From the NCBI RefSeq assembly GCF_009831575.1, contig NZ_WUUT01000006.1, positions 62,001-126,000 of the forward strand: a DNA stretch of 64,000 bases, given 5' to 3'. Numbering within the stretch: the first letter of the stretch is position 1; each line of letters opens with the position of its first letter. Under the pieces are notes generated by a model. It made no database searches, was not told the origin of the DNA, and worked only from the letters and a program-made list of their open reading frames with translations. The stretch is from Halovenus carboxidivorans. GTDB lineage: Archaea > Halobacteriota > Halobacteria > Halobacteriales > Haloarculaceae. Positions 1 to 8,853 of this stretch are shown piece after piece. A program made the translations under genes and the position numbers.

Positions 1-7
1 CAAGACT

Positions 8-316
8 ATGGATCTCGATATCATCGAGGAGGACGAGAATCCGATGTTGCACAGGACCGACGTGACCTTCGAGCTAACTCACGAGGAGGCGACCCCCTCG
101 CGGCTCTCGGTGCGTGACTCGCTGGCGGCCAAACTGAACAAAGACGCCGACGAAGTCGTCATCCGCAACCTCGATACGAAGTTCGGGATGCGCAAGACCG
201 TCGGGACCGCGAAGGTCTACGACTCCCCGGAACACGCACACGACGTGGAACAGGACCACATGCTCGAACGCAACAAGATCGGCACCGACGACGAGGCGGA
301 AGCCGAGGAGGCATAA
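8..316 (+). CDS. rps24e: 30S ribosomal protein S24e
   Basis: Component of the archaeal/eukaryotic small ribosomal subunit. The 102-residue product has the S24e pattern: an N-terminal beta strand region, then the signature around residues 42-70 with [20 protein letters not shown], and an acidic haloarchaeal tail. Length is normal for archaeal S24e. The stop codon is followed after one base by the S27ae start, so both are co-transcribed. The upstream gene lies outside the window and only seven bases precede the start, so promoter and operon head are not visible. Confidence 0.95.
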   Translation: MDLDIIEEDENPMLHRTDVTFELTHEEATPSRLSVRDSLAAKLNKDADEVVIRNLDTKFGMRKTVGTAKVYDSPEHAHDVEQDHMLERNKIGTDDEAEAEEA

Positions 317-317
317 G

Positions 318-452
318 ATGGCCCGCTACGAACTCTACAACGAGGACGGATCGACCGACCGCGAGCAGTGCACCCGTTGCGGAGACTCCTTCCTCGCCGA
401 CCACGGCGACCGACTCCACTGCGGGAAGTGCGGCTACACCGAGTGGAAGTAA
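318..452 (+). CDS. rps27ae: 30S ribosomal protein S27ae
   Basis: A 44-residue zinc-ribbon protein of the small ribosomal subunit. Translation from the ATG at 318 gives [12 protein letters not shown] at the N terminus, then two CxxC knuckles (CTRCGDS and [10 protein letters not shown]) which bind one zinc ion. This is the archaeal form without the ubiquitin fusion found in eukaryotes. It starts one base after the rps24e stop, the usual archaeal gene pairing. It ends six bases before the convergent stop of the ABC permease gene. Confidence 0.96.
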   Translation: MARYELYNEDGSTDREQCTRCGDSFLADHGDRLHCGKCGYTEWK

Positions 453-458
453 CTGCTT

Positions 459-1643
459 CTACCCGCGGAGCGCCTCGACCGGTCGCTCGCCCGCCGCTTT
501 CCAGGCCGGATACGCCCCGCTGATCAGTGCCACGGCGATTCCGAAGACGAACCCGCCGACGAGATAGCCGCCGTTGCGCGGGACCACGACCACGTCCAGC
601 CCGATCGGCGTCACCGCCCACAGCGCCAGCGCGGCCAGCCCGGACAACACCGCCCCGAAAAAGCCGCCGATTGCACCGAGCAGCGTCGCCTCCGCCAGCA
701 ACAGCCTGAGCACGCTCTCCCGGTGAATCCCGACCGCCCGCATCAGTCCGATCTCGCCGCGGCGCTCGGCGGTCGACATCAGCATGAGGTTGAGGATGCT
801 CACGCCGGCAACGAGTAAGGAGACGCTGCCCAGCGCGATCAAAAAGCGGTTGAGCAGCGTGAAGAACTCGGCGATCGTATCGAGTAGCTCCGACAGCTCG
901 AAGATGTCGACCCGATCGGTCCTGACGTTCAGCCGCCGGTCGATGTCGTCGGCGACCGCGGTCGCGTCCTCCGGTGAGTCGGCGACGACGACGGCCTGGT
1001 CGTAGCCGCCGGTGAACTCCCGCTCCGCGAGGACGATGGCGTTGTTCGGCTGGATCGGCGTGATGTCCTGGCTGGGTTCGAGGAAGCCGACGACCCGATA
1101 CTGCTGGCCGCCGACCTCGACGGTGCTGCCGATCTGTAGATCCAGCGCGCTCGCGACGCTGGGGCCGACGAACGCGCCGCCGCGGTGCTGTGCCGGCAGC
1201 GACCGGTCCCGGCCCTCGAACAGCGCCGCCGGGTTGTCGATTCCGTAGATCTGTGCCGGGGACTGCTGGCTCCCGGCCGACGCGAGCGCGTTCTCGGCGT
1301 AGACCGGCACCGCCGTCCCCCGGCCGACTGCCGCCCGTTCGACGCTTTGGATCTGTCTGGGTGTCAGCGCCTCGGCCTGGCGCTCCTCGGCCGGCGAGAC
1401 GATCACCTGGTTGCCGATCCCGCCCAGCTCCTGGCTCGCCGATAGCTGGAGGACGGTGCCGAAAATCCCGAGCACCACGATGACGAACACGCCGATCGCG
1501 ATGCCGAGGGCGGCGAGCACCGACCGCAGTCGGTTGCGCCGGAGATTCCGCCAGGCGAGCGCCAGCGCGGGGAGCCGCCACAGCCCGCCGGACATCCCCC
1601 CGTCGGCGCTGCTCCCGGGGGCTGGCTCAGGTGGCGAACCCAT
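459..1643 (-). CDS. MacB/FtsX-type ABC transporter permease
   Basis: Integral membrane subunit of an ABC transporter of the MacB/LolC/FtsX class, which couples ATP hydrolysis to mechanical work on substrates outside the membrane. There is one N-terminal helix (about residues 40-65), a large external domain of roughly 200 residues (MacB-like), and three C-terminal helices; the conserved loop MSTAERRGEIGLMRAVG sits between helices 2 and 3. It is last in a leftward group behind the ATPase, overlapping it by 17 bases. A start at 1643 (ATG) is preferred to the GTG at 1649; an ATG at 1595 is also possible. The substrate is unknown. Confidence 0.88.
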   Translation of the reverse strand: MGSPPEPAPGSSADGGMSGGLWRLPALALAWRNLRRNRLRSVLAALGIAIGVFVIVVLGIFGTVLQLSASQELGGIGNQVIVSPAEERQAEALTPRQIQSVERAAVGRGTAVPVYAENALASAGSQQSPAQIYGIDNPAALFEGRDRSLPAQHRGGAFVGPSVASALDLQIGSTVEVGGQQYRVVGFLEPSQDITPIQPNNAIVLAEREFTGGYDQAVVVADSPEDATAVADDIDRRLNVRTDRVDIFELSELLDTIAEFFTLLNRFLIALGSVSLLVAGVSILNLMLMSTAERRGEIGLMRAVGIHRESVLRLLLAEATLLGAIGGFFGAVLSGLAALALWAVTPIGLDVVVVPRNGGYLVGGFVFGIAVALISGAYPAWKAAGERPVEALRG

Positions 1644-2337
1644 CGTCACCCTCCCCGAGTCGGCCGTCGACGAGGCGCACGGTGCGGTCGGCGTACTCGG
1701 TCACGAGTTCGTCGTGGGTTACGGCGACGACGGCGACGCCGCGCTCGCAGATCCGTCGCACCTCCTCCAAGATCGTGACGCCGGTCTCGCGGTCGAGATT
1801 GCCGGTCGGCTCGTCCGCCAACAGGATCTCGGGCCGGTTGATCAGCGCCCGGGCGATGGCCACCCGCTGTTTCTGGCCGCCGGAGAGTTCGTCCGGGGTG
1901 TGATCCAGCCGGTCGCCCAGCCCGACCCGGCCGAGCAGATCCACCGCGCGGTCCGCGTACTGTCCGTCGGTAAAGGCCGTCGGCAGCGTCACGTTCTCGA
2001 CGGCGGTCAGCGTCGGCAACAGGTGGAAGTCCTGGAAGACGAACCCGATGTACTCCCGGCGGGCGTCGGTCAACTCCGTCTCGGAGAGGTCGGTCACGTC
2101 CCGTCCGCCGAGGCGAACGACCCCCTCCGTCGGCCCGTCGAGCAACCCGAGCAGATTCAACATCGTGCTCTTGCCGCTGCCGCTGGGGCCGACGATTGCG
2201 AGAAACTCTCCGCCGTACACCGGAAGGTCGACGTCTGCGAGCGCCGTCACGGTCTCCGCGCCGACGTACTGTTTGGTTACCGACTCCAGCCTGATCGCCG
2301 GTTCGACGGTCGCAGTTGTGTGGTCGGTGTTGTTCAT
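1627..2337 (-). CDS. ABC transporter ATP-binding protein (LolD/MacB class)
   Basis: Cytoplasmic ATPase partner of the adjacent permease. Its 236 residues include Walker A GPSGSGKST, Q-loop region FVFQDFHLLPTLTA, signature LSGGQKQRVAIARAL and Walker B ILLADEPTGNLD, all intact. The motif set and length match the LolD/MacB/FtsE class rather than nutrient importers. Its ATG overlaps the stop of the upstream CARDB-type gene (ATGA), and its 3' end overlaps the permease start, so the three genes form one translationally coupled unit. Confidence 0.93.
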   Translation of the reverse strand: MNNTDHTTATVEPAIRLESVTKQYVGAETVTALADVDLPVYGGEFLAIVGPSGSGKSTMLNLLGLLDGPTEGVVRLGGRDVTDLSETELTDARREYIGFVFQDFHLLPTLTAVENVTLPTAFTDGQYADRAVDLLGRVGLGDRLDHTPDELSGGQKQRVAIARALINRPEILLADEPTGNLDRETGVTILEEVRRICERGVAVVAVTHDELVTEYADRTVRLVDGRLGEGDDGFAT

Positions 2338-4181
2338 GCTCGGCGTGTGAGGACGACGATGAGGATCAGTATACTCACCAGCGCGGCCACTACCCCGCCG
2401 ACCAGTAGCGCGGGCGGGTCGCCGCTCGACTCGTCTGTCACGCGGCCCTCCAGCGGCAGGGTGACCTGCTCGGTCCGACGGTCCCCGTCGACGAGATACG
2501 TCACCGTCAGCGGGATCGATGTCGCGTTCTCCTCGACTGCGGCGGTCAACTCGAACGGTGCGAAGGCGTTCTCGTCGATCTCACCGACGAAGAAGTCCCT
2601 GTTCGGGTAGACCGGTTCGACCCCGTTGCCGGAGTCGACGGCGACGACGACTCCCGAGACGGGACTGCCGCCGGGATTGCCGATGTCGCCGGTGATCTGG
2701 ACTCTCCCGTCACCGGGTTCGATGTTGACGCCGGTGACGCTGACGGCCCCGCGGCTTCCTGCCGGGTCGAAGGCGGCGGTCGCCGTCGACCTGTTCGTCC
2801 CGACGTCGTAGCTGGTCTCGAAGACGAGTTCCGTCGGGGGCGTCCGCGCGAGCGAGACCGACACCGAAGTCTCGGCCCCGGGCGCGAGTTCGTCGGTCAC
2901 CGGGCGAGCGCCGAGCGATCGGTTGCCAGCCCGCGGGTGGAGAACGACGTTCCGTATCGGAGCGTTGCCGAGGTTGCTGACGACGACCTCGACGCCGCCC
3001 GGTTCGTCCGTCTGTTCCTGCTGTTGGGTGTTCGCATCGAGAATCCCCCCGACGCCGCTACCGAGATTCTGGTTCTGCTGGTCCTGCTGGCTCCCCTGTG
3101 TCTCGACGCGGACTGAGACGTCCTCCTCCAGCGGCGCGACGGAGAGCACCGCCGACCGTTCCGCCCTCGCCGCCGTCCCGGCGGCGGTCGTGTACGAGAG
3201 ATTCGTGCGGAGCAGTGCTTCGCCGGCGGTTTCGGGACGAACCGTGAACTCGACGTTCGCCTGTGCCCCGGCGGCGAGTGTCGGGATCACCCGGCGGTCG
3301 ACAATCTCCTCCAGCCCGGCGCTTTCGATCGTAGCGACGATGTTCCGGAGCGGTCCCTCCGTCGGGTTCGAGACCGTCATCGACAGCGTCGAGGTCGTCG
3401 CCTCGGTGGCCGACCGGTTGTTGAGTTCGACCGCCGGCGCGCCCGACTCGACGGCGAAGCGGACCGGACGCGTGACGACGACCGGTTCGTCGTCGGCGTT
3501 CGTTCCGACCAACCGGGCGGTGAGCCGCTTCTCTCCCGGCCGCTGGAAGGTCGTCGTCAGCGGAACGGTGATCGACCCGCCGGGCGAGAGCGCTCCGAGT
3601 TCGGTCGCGCTCGCGAGGGTCTCGGCCCCCGCCCGCAGTTCGACCGCGTCGATCTCGACGGGCTGGGTACTCCCAGTCGAGCTTCCGACGGTGATCGGTA
3701 CCGTGACCGGTGCGCCCGCGGTCGGCGTCGCGGGTTCGACCGCCACGTCGTCGACGGTGAGCCGCACCGCCGGGACGGGCGAGACGGTGACCGTCTCCGT
3801 CCGGGTGACCGTCACCCGCTCGCCCTGATCGTCGATCCCGACGAAGGTGAACTCCACCGTGTACGTGCCCGGTTCGTCGAACGTCGCCGTGAACGGGACG
3901 CTCACGTCGTCACCGGGCGAGAGCGTCCCGATGTTCGATTTCGCCCCGATCTCGGTGCCGTTGACCGTCGCGTTGACACGCGTGATCTCGACGGGCTCGT
4001 CGCTGCCGACCGAACTGGCCACCGTCGGCGTGATCGTCACCGGCTCGGAGACGGTCGGCTCTCCGGGAGAGACGGTCACGTCGGAGACGGTCAACCGCGC
4101 GTTCGGTACTGCGCCGCCGGTTCCGGCGAGAACGAGAAAGACGGCGAGAGCGGCTGTCGCGGCAAACGCACGCCAATCCAT
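2334..4181 (-). CDS. secreted, membrane-anchored CARDB-type protein
   Basis: A 615-residue extracellular protein with an N-terminal hydrophobic signal segment (residues 6-24), several tandem Ig-like beta domains of CARDB/COG1361 type (repeated patterns such as DVTVSPGEPTVSEPVTI and DVAVEPATPTAGAPVTV), a Gln-rich stretch near the middle, and one C-terminal transmembrane helix ending in TRRA. It overlaps the ATPase gene by four bases, so it is probably the external partner of the MacB-like transporter, comparable to an adaptor or substrate-binding surface protein. That partnership is inferred from gene order. No enzymatic motif is seen. Confidence 0.8.
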   Translation of the reverse strand: MDWRAFAATAALAVFLVLAGTGGAVPNARLTVSDVTVSPGEPTVSEPVTITPTVASSVGSDEPVEITRVNATVNGTEIGAKSNIGTLSPGDDVSVPFTATFDEPGTYTVEFTFVGIDDQGERVTVTRTETVTVSPVPAVRLTVDDVAVEPATPTAGAPVTVPITVGSSTGSTQPVEIDAVELRAGAETLASATELGALSPGGSITVPLTTTFQRPGEKRLTARLVGTNADDEPVVVTRPVRFAVESGAPAVELNNRSATEATTSTLSMTVSNPTEGPLRNIVATIESAGLEEIVDRRVIPTLAAGAQANVEFTVRPETAGEALLRTNLSYTTAAGTAARAERSAVLSVAPLEEDVSVRVETQGSQQDQQNQNLGSGVGGILDANTQQQEQTDEPGGVEVVVSNLGNAPIRNVVLHPRAGNRSLGARPVTDELAPGAETSVSVSLARTPPTELVFETSYDVGTNRSTATAAFDPAGSRGAVSVTGVNIEPGDGRVQITGDIGNPGGSPVSGVVVAVDSGNGVEPVYPNRDFFVGEIDENAFAPFELTAAVEENATSIPLTVTYLVDGDRRTEQVTLPLEGRVTDESSGDPPALLVGGVVAALVSILILIVVLTRRA

Positions 4182-4218
4182 ACCCCACAGAGGGGACGGC
4201 GACCGTTAGATGTGACGG

Positions 4219-5082
4219 TCACCCCAGCAGTGCCGGGAGTTCGGTCACCGAGTCGAGCACTTCGTCCGCGCCCGCCCGCTCGAACTTCTCGCGGCCCGTC
4301 TCGCCGCTCAACCCGCCGGTCAGCACACCGATCCCGTAGTAGGTCCGGTCGTCTGCCCCCTCGGCGTTTCTCGCCGTTCGCACGTCGTCGAGCGTGTCTC
4401 CGGCGAAGGCGACGCTGTCGACGCCGAACCGTTCCGCGAGCGTGATCAGCGCTTCCGGGTCCGGCTTTCCGCCCTCCCAGTCGTCCATGGTCATCACGTG
4501 TTCGTCTGGAAGCTCCAGCCCGACCCGTTCCAGCGCAATCTCCGCCTCCGCGGCGGGTCTGCCGGTCAACACACCGACCTCGTATCTGTCGGTCAGCGTC
4601 GACAGCGTCGCGGAGTCGACCAACACCGGTTCGTCGTGGATGAACCCCTCCTCGCCGCCGGCCGGCTCTCCGCCTTCGAGTTCGCGGTAGAGTTCGTCTC
4701 CGAGATACAGTTGCTGGAACACCTCCCGGTGACGCTCCGGATCCCAGGTCGCGAGGACCAGTTCCCGCTCCGCAGGGGGCAACGATTCCCCGATTGCCGC
4801 CTGCGCGGCCGAGAGCCCACCGCCGGTGCCGGCGATAGTGTCGATGTACTGTTCCATCGTCAGTTCCGCGCCCTCCTCTCTGGCGAGTACGAACAGCCCG
4901 ATGGCGTCGGTCAGTTCCCAGTCGTTGTTGAATCCACCGGCGTCTTTGAACCGCTGGATCGTCTCTCGATCGATCTTCGTGTCGTATATCTCCGCGATTG
5001 TTTCGATGACCGCACGACGGTACGAATTGTCGACATCAACGAGGACGCCGTCGATGTCCAGGACGACTGCCCCGACGTTCAT
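4219..5082 (-). CDS. HAD-superfamily hydrolase (IA subfamily)
   Basis: Predicted phosphatase of the haloacid dehalogenase fold. Motif I is [11 protein letters not shown] near the N terminus, with nucleophile Asp9 and general acid Asp11. Motif II is GVLTGRP, motif III GKPDPE supplies the lysine, and motif IV is [10 protein letters not shown]. An alpha-helical cap is inserted between motifs I and II, as in subfamily IA. The 287-residue length is typical of an archaeal TIGR01548-like group. Only 37 bases separate it from the CARDB-type gene downstream and 49 from the UPF0146 gene upstream, so an operon is plausible. Substrate unknown. Confidence 0.87.
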   Translation of the reverse strand: MNVGAVVLDIDGVLVDVDNSYRRAVIETIAEIYDTKIDRETIQRFKDAGGFNNDWELTDAIGLFVLAREEGAELTMEQYIDTIAGTGGGLSAAQAAIGESLPPAERELVLATWDPERHREVFQQLYLGDELYRELEGGEPAGGEEGFIHDEPVLVDSATLSTLTDRYEVGVLTGRPAAEAEIALERVGLELPDEHVMTMDDWEGGKPDPEALITLAERFGVDSVAFAGDTLDDVRTARNAEGADDRTYYGIGVLTGGLSGETGREKFERAGADEVLDSVTELPALLG

Positions 5083-5131
5083 TACCCACCCAGATGGGTT
5101 CCTGCCTCAAGGGGATTGCGGGACGCGACGA

Positions 5132-5533
5132 TCACCGGCCGCCGTTCGCACGGACGACGAACAGCGTCTCACCCGGGATCGTCTCACGCGAGACCTCGAC
5201 CAGCGGCGGGTCTCCGCCCAGCGTGGTAAACAGACAGTCGGCGTCGACCCGCGCCGCCAGCCGCACCGTCGGCTTGTGTAGCTCCGGCGGGAGATTCTGC
5301 GCGAACAGGCAGTCGGCCCCCTCGTAGACCGACAGCGTCGGTGCCGTCAGGTCGTCGCGGGCGAACCGCACCCCTTCCGGCGTCTCGCGGTCGACGACGT
5401 CGGTCGCCGTGACGGCGACACCCCGGCCCGCGAGTTCCCGAGCGACCGCGGTGCGAGTCCCGACGGCGACCTCGACGACGCGGTCGTAGCCGGCGAGTCG
5501 GTCCGCGATGGCGTCGACGGTTTCAGTTCGCAC
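5132..5533 (-). CDS. UPF0146 family protein
   Basis: Small cytoplasmic protein of 133 residues with a Rossmann-like layout related to methyltransferases: VVEVAVGTRTAVARELAGRG forms the first strand and loop, followed by VTATDVVD, and LFAQNLPPEL later. The family is widespread in archaea and lacks an assigned function. The reading frame extends further upstream, but that part is antisense to archaemetzincin. I chose the GTG at 5533 because a TATATA box lies 22-33 nt upstream of it (5555-5566), fitting a leaderless transcript. Confidence 0.83.
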   Translation of the reverse strand: MRTETVDAIADRLAGYDRVVEVAVGTRTAVARELAGRGVAVTATDVVDRETPEGVRFARDDLTAPTLSVYEGADCLFAQNLPPELHKPTVRLAARVDADCLFTTLGGDPPLVEVSRETIPGETLFVVRANGGR

Positions 5534-5569
5534 TGGATTTTTATTGGGGGACAGCGAATATATAGCTAC
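5534..5569. promoter_or_regulatory. compact divergent promoter, UPF0146 / archaemetzincin
   Basis: Only 36 bases separate the two start codons. Rightward, TTTTATTG at 5538-5545 sits about 25-32 nt before the amzA ATG. Leftward, a TATATA element within 5555-5566 sits about 22-33 nt before the UPF0146 GTG. Each TATA box therefore lies inside the start-site region of the other promoter, and the two cannot easily be occupied at once. Confidence 0.6.
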
Positions 5570-6091
5570 ATGCACGTCGACATCGTGCCGGTCGGCGACG
5601 TCGACGCAGTCGTCAAACGTCAGGCCTCGACGGGGCTGCGATCTGTCTACGACTGCGAAGTCACCGTTCACGACGCCGAGCCGGTACCGTCCGGAGCGTA
5701 CGATTCTTCGCGCGAACAGTACCGCGCGGAGGAGTTCATCGATCTGGCGAAGCGGACCGGGAGCGGGGAGAAAAACATCGCGATCACGCCCAAGGATCTG
5801 TTCTACCACCGCCGCAACTACGTCTTCGGGCTGGCGTACCTGGGGGGCAGCGGCAGCGTGATCTCGACCTATCGGCTCCGGACCTCCTCGGACGGCGGCT
5901 TCTCGAACCGCTCGGCGGGCGATATCTTCTCGGATCGCGTCCGCAAGGAGGTCGTCCACGAGATCGGACACACCCTCGGGCTGGAACACTGCGACAACAA
6001 ACGCTGCGTGATGAACTTCTCGCCGACTGTCCGGGAGGTCGACGTGAAAGAAGAGACGCTCTGTGGCTCCTGCCAGCGTAACGCCCTCTGA
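5570..6091 (+). CDS. amzA: archaemetzincin (M54 zinc peptidase)
   Basis: Zinc-dependent metalloprotease of family M54. The catalytic site is HEIGHTLGLEHCDNKRC, beginning at His130: His130, His134 and His140 bind zinc and Glu131 is the general base. The following CVM and the C-terminal CGSC add the conserved cysteines that bind a second structural zinc. Length (173 residues) is normal for archaeal members. The start at 5570 fits a leaderless transcript. Physiological substrates are unknown in archaea. Confidence 0.94.
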   Translation: MHVDIVPVGDVDAVVKRQASTGLRSVYDCEVTVHDAEPVPSGAYDSSREQYRAEEFIDLAKRTGSGEKNIAITPKDLFYHRRNYVFGLAYLGGSGSVISTYRLRTSSDGGFSNRSAGDIFSDRVRKEVVHEIGHTLGLEHCDNKRCVMNFSPTVREVDVKEETLCGSCQRNAL

Positions 6092-6187
6092 TATTTTCCG
6101 ATTCGCCGAACCGACTGTATTCGGCCGATTCAGGACCTTTTCGGCAGATATCCCGCTCCGCGGAACTTTGGTTGTCATTCGTACACA

Positions 6188-6238
6188 TACCTAACCCGAT
6201 AGGTATCCTCGTCCGGATTCCTCTCCAAACTAGTTTGG
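6188..6238. promoter_or_regulatory. two operator-like inverted repeats upstream of small acidic gene
   Basis: Two perfect inverted repeats lie in the 188-bp intergenic stretch before the gene at 6280. The first is TACCTA-n6-TAGGTA (6188-6205). The second is the uninterrupted 14-bp palindrome CCAAACTAGTTTGG (6225-6238). They sit 75-92 and 42-55 bases before the ATG, around the expected core promoter. Their symmetry suggests binding of dimeric regulators; no factor can be named. Confidence 0.4.
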
Positions 6239-6279
6239 TACAATCTCTTTAGTAGTCCGTGTTATATGTATAGACGCGC

Positions 6280-6501
6280 ATGAGCAAATCACAATCCAAC
6301 GCAGAACGAACGGAGGAACTGAGCGACATCTTCGTCTCCGTCACCGGTGACGAAGAAGTGACCGAAGAGCAGGAAGACGACACGATGGACCGCGAACTCC
6401 CCGGCGAGAGCCGGATCGACGAGGCCGTTCGCGACGGTCTCTCCGACGCCATCGAGGGTGCCGAAGCGGATGCCGGCGACCCCGGTGACACCACTGGCTA
6501 A
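6280..6501 (+). CDS. small acidic protein, function unknown
   Basis: A 73-residue, very acidic, soluble protein with no cysteine and no membrane segment. The middle carries runs such as VTEEQEDDTMDREL and a predicted amphipathic helix RIDEAVRDGLSDAIEGAE. The acidic composition is typical of haloarchaeal proteins, supporting real coding. I do not recognise the family. The gene stands alone, with two palindromes upstream and two GC-rich hairpins downstream, so it probably makes a short, regulated transcript. Confidence 0.62.
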   Translation: MSKSQSNAERTEELSDIFVSVTGDEEVTEEQEDDTMDRELPGESRIDEAVRDGLSDAIEGAEADAGDPGDTTG

Positions 6502-6538
6502 GGTATGACGGGTCGATAACTGCCCTCCACGGTTCCTT

Positions 6539-6599
6539 CGTCGGCGCCGCCGCCCCCGCCGACGACATTCGGGACGTTTGCGCCGCCCGCTGGGCGGCG
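6539..6599. terminator. tandem GC-rich hairpins
   Basis: Two perfect stem-loops follow the small acidic gene: CGTCGGCG/CGCCGACG (6539-6546 with 6557-6564) and CGCCGCCC/GGGCGGCG with a 3-base loop (6581-6599). They lie in an otherwise gene-free gap of about 210 bases before the acyl-CoA ligase. A transcription-termination or RNA-stabilising role is inferred; no T-tract follows. Confidence 0.4.
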
Positions 6600-6712
6600 T
6601 CAGTTTCTGGCCAGTAGCCACTCCTATCTCACTCCCTGCCCCGAGACGCTTCGGCCGGACAGGGCCCTCGCCGGCGGTCGTGAACGATCAGCTAGTTTGA
6701 AGTCGCGGTTGT

Positions 6713-8701
6713 GTGTCACACACGTACATGGACTGGCTACAGGCGGAGCGTGAGTACGACAGTGCGGTGCTGGGGGAGACGACGATTCCGAGGCTGTTTT
6801 TCGACGCCGCGGACCGCTACGCCGATATCGACTGTCAACTGTACAAGGGCGGGGTCTCCGAACGGTCGCTGGTCACGGAGGGGGTCGTCGAAGCGGCACC
6901 GGCGGGTGAGTACGGGGCGCTGTCGTTCCCCGCTGTCGCGGATATCGTCCGCAACCTCGCCGGGGGGTTCCGGACCCTGGGGGTCGAGGCGGGTGACCGG
7001 GTTGCGATCTACGCCGACACTCGGATGGAGTGGGCACAGGCCGACCTCGGACTCATGACTGCGGGGGCGGTCGTCACGACCGTCTACACGGAATCCTCCC
7101 CGGAGCAGGTCCGGTATCTGCTGACCGATCCCGGTGCCACGGGCGTCGTCGTCGAAGACGAGACGCTGCTCTCGACGCTGGCGGCGGTCGAAGGAGAGAC
7201 CGACGTGGAGTTTGTCGTCCTGCTCGACGAACCGACCCAGCAGTGGGACCTCGACGCGGAACTGCACACGCTCGGGGCGGTCCACGGGATGGGCCGGGAG
7301 TACGACGAGGAGACAGTCGAGGCGTGGATCGACCGACAGGACTGGACGGAGTTGGCGAGTCTGGTCTACACCTCCGGCACGACCGGCGACCCGAAAGGGG
7401 TCAAGCTAACCCACGAGAACTGGCGCAGTTGCCTGAACCAGGTCCACCGACGGATCGGCCCCCGGCCGGACAAGCCCGCGGCGATGCCGAAACTCGAACC
7501 GGGCAAGCGTTCGATCGCCTTCCTCCCGCTTGCACATGCCTTCGAGCGCTCGAATCACTTCCAGAACTTCGCCTCCGGTGTCACCATCGGCTACGCCGAG
7601 AGCACGGACACGATTGCCGAGGACATCAAGACGCTCGAACCCGAGTTCGCCGCCGCCGTGCCACGGGTCTACGAGCGCATCTACAACGGCATCCGCGAGC
7701 AGGCAAGCGAGTCTCCAGCGAGAAAACGGGTCTTCGAGTGGGCGGTCGAGACGGCCCAACGGTACGACCGCGCCGACGACCCCGGCCTCGTGCTGGAGGC
7801 GAAACTCGCCGTCGCCGACCGACTGGTCTTCTCCTCGGTGCGGCAGGCGCTGGGCGGCAACATCGAGATGTTCATCTCCGGCGGCGGCTCGCTCTCGGAG
7901 GACCTCGCCCGCCTCTATCGCGCGATGGGGGTGACCATCATCGAAGGCTACGGGCTGACGGAGACGGCACCCGGCGTCTCGTTCAACCCTCCGGAAGAGA
8001 TCCACGTCGGCACCATGGGGCCGCCGCTGTGCGAGGTCGACATCGACCTCGATCCCGATATCGTCGACCAGCGAACCCGCGAGCAACGGCCCGGCGAGGT
8101 TGGCGAACTGCTCGTGAAGGGTCCGAATATCTTCGAGGGGTACTGGGAGAAACCCGAGCAGACGGAGAGGGCCTTCGACGGCGAGTGGTTCCGCACCGGC
8201 GACATCGTCGCTCGCGAGGCCGACGACTACCTCCGCTTCGTCGACCGCCGCAAGAATCTGCTGGTGCTGGACACCGGGAAAAACGTCGCGCCGGAACCCA
8301 TCGAAGACGAGTTCTCGACCTCCTCGCGGGTCGACCAGATCGTCGTCGTCGGCGACGACCGGAAGTTCGTCGCCGCGCTGATCGTCCCGAACTTCGAGGC
8401 GCTGCGTTCGTGGGCCGAGGAGGAGGATCTCGCTGTTCCTCGCGACCGACAGGCGGCGGTCGACGACGAACGCGTCCGAGCGTGGATCGAGGAGGAAGTA
8501 GCCCGGATCAACGCCGACCTCGCGACACACGAGCAGATCAAGGAGTTCCGCCTCGTCGCCGAGGAGTGGACCGCCGACAACGACCTGCTCACGCCGTCGA
8601 TGAAGAAGAAACGGCGGAACATCCGCGACGCCTACGAGGAGGAACTGGCCGACATCTACAGCGGAGAACCCGAACAGACCGGCGCTGTCGCCGTGGACTG
8701 A
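6713..8701 (+). CDS. long-chain acyl-CoA ligase (AMP-forming)
   Basis: Activates fatty acids to acyl-CoA through an acyl-adenylate. The AMP-binding fold is complete: P-loop YTSGTTGDPKGVKLTHENW, motif YGLTETAPG, and the hinge FRTGDIVAREADDYLRFVDRRKN before the C-terminal domain containing the catalytic lysine region near PSMKKKRRNI. At 662 residues it belongs to the large FadD15/FAA1-like group, unlike the smaller 515-residue ligase at 45789. The GTG at 6713 is used; an ATG five codons downstream is possible. A weak TATA-like TTTGAA lies just upstream. Confidence 0.93.
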   Translation: MSHTYMDWLQAEREYDSAVLGETTIPRLFFDAADRYADIDCQLYKGGVSERSLVTEGVVEAAPAGEYGALSFPAVADIVRNLAGGFRTLGVEAGDRVAIYADTRMEWAQADLGLMTAGAVVTTVYTESSPEQVRYLLTDPGATGVVVEDETLLSTLAAVEGETDVEFVVLLDEPTQQWDLDAELHTLGAVHGMGREYDEETVEAWIDRQDWTELASLVYTSGTTGDPKGVKLTHENWRSCLNQVHRRIGPRPDKPAAMPKLEPGKRSIAFLPLAHAFERSNHFQNFASGVTIGYAESTDTIAEDIKTLEPEFAAAVPRVYERIYNGIREQASESPARKRVFEWAVETAQRYDRADDPGLVLEAKLAVADRLVFSSVRQALGGNIEMFISGGGSLSEDLARLYRAMGVTIIEGYGLTETAPGVSFNPPEEIHVGTMGPPLCEVDIDLDPDIVDQRTREQRPGEVGELLVKGPNIFEGYWEKPEQTERAFDGEWFRTGDIVAREADDYLRFVDRRKNLLVLDTGKNVAPEPIEDEFSTSSRVDQIVVVGDDRKFVAALIVPNFEALRSWAEEEDLAVPRDRQAAVDDERVRAWIEEEVARINADLATHEQIKEFRLVAEEWTADNDLLTPSMKKKRRNIRDAYEEELADIYSGEPEQTGAVAVD

Positions 8702-8813
8702 CCGACCTGCCTCCCCGCCGGACCGTGGTGACTCGCCCCGAACCACCGGTCGATATCCGAATCGAGTGAGTTCGGCCGTCTCCCGCCGTGGATCGGGTGA
8801 CGTGGCACTCAAC

Positions 8814-8848
8814 CTTTATATCCTGATAGTTACACTATACTTCTGGAG
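8814..8848 (+). promoter_or_regulatory. promoter and ribosome-binding site of NTF2-like gene
   Basis: CTTTATA at 8814-8820 is a good archaeal TATA box 34-40 nt before the ATG at 8854. It leaves a leader of about ten bases that contains GGAG (8845-8848), a possible Shine-Dalgarno element, in contrast to the leaderless genes nearby. Confidence 0.5.
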
Positions 8849-8853
8849 CACAC

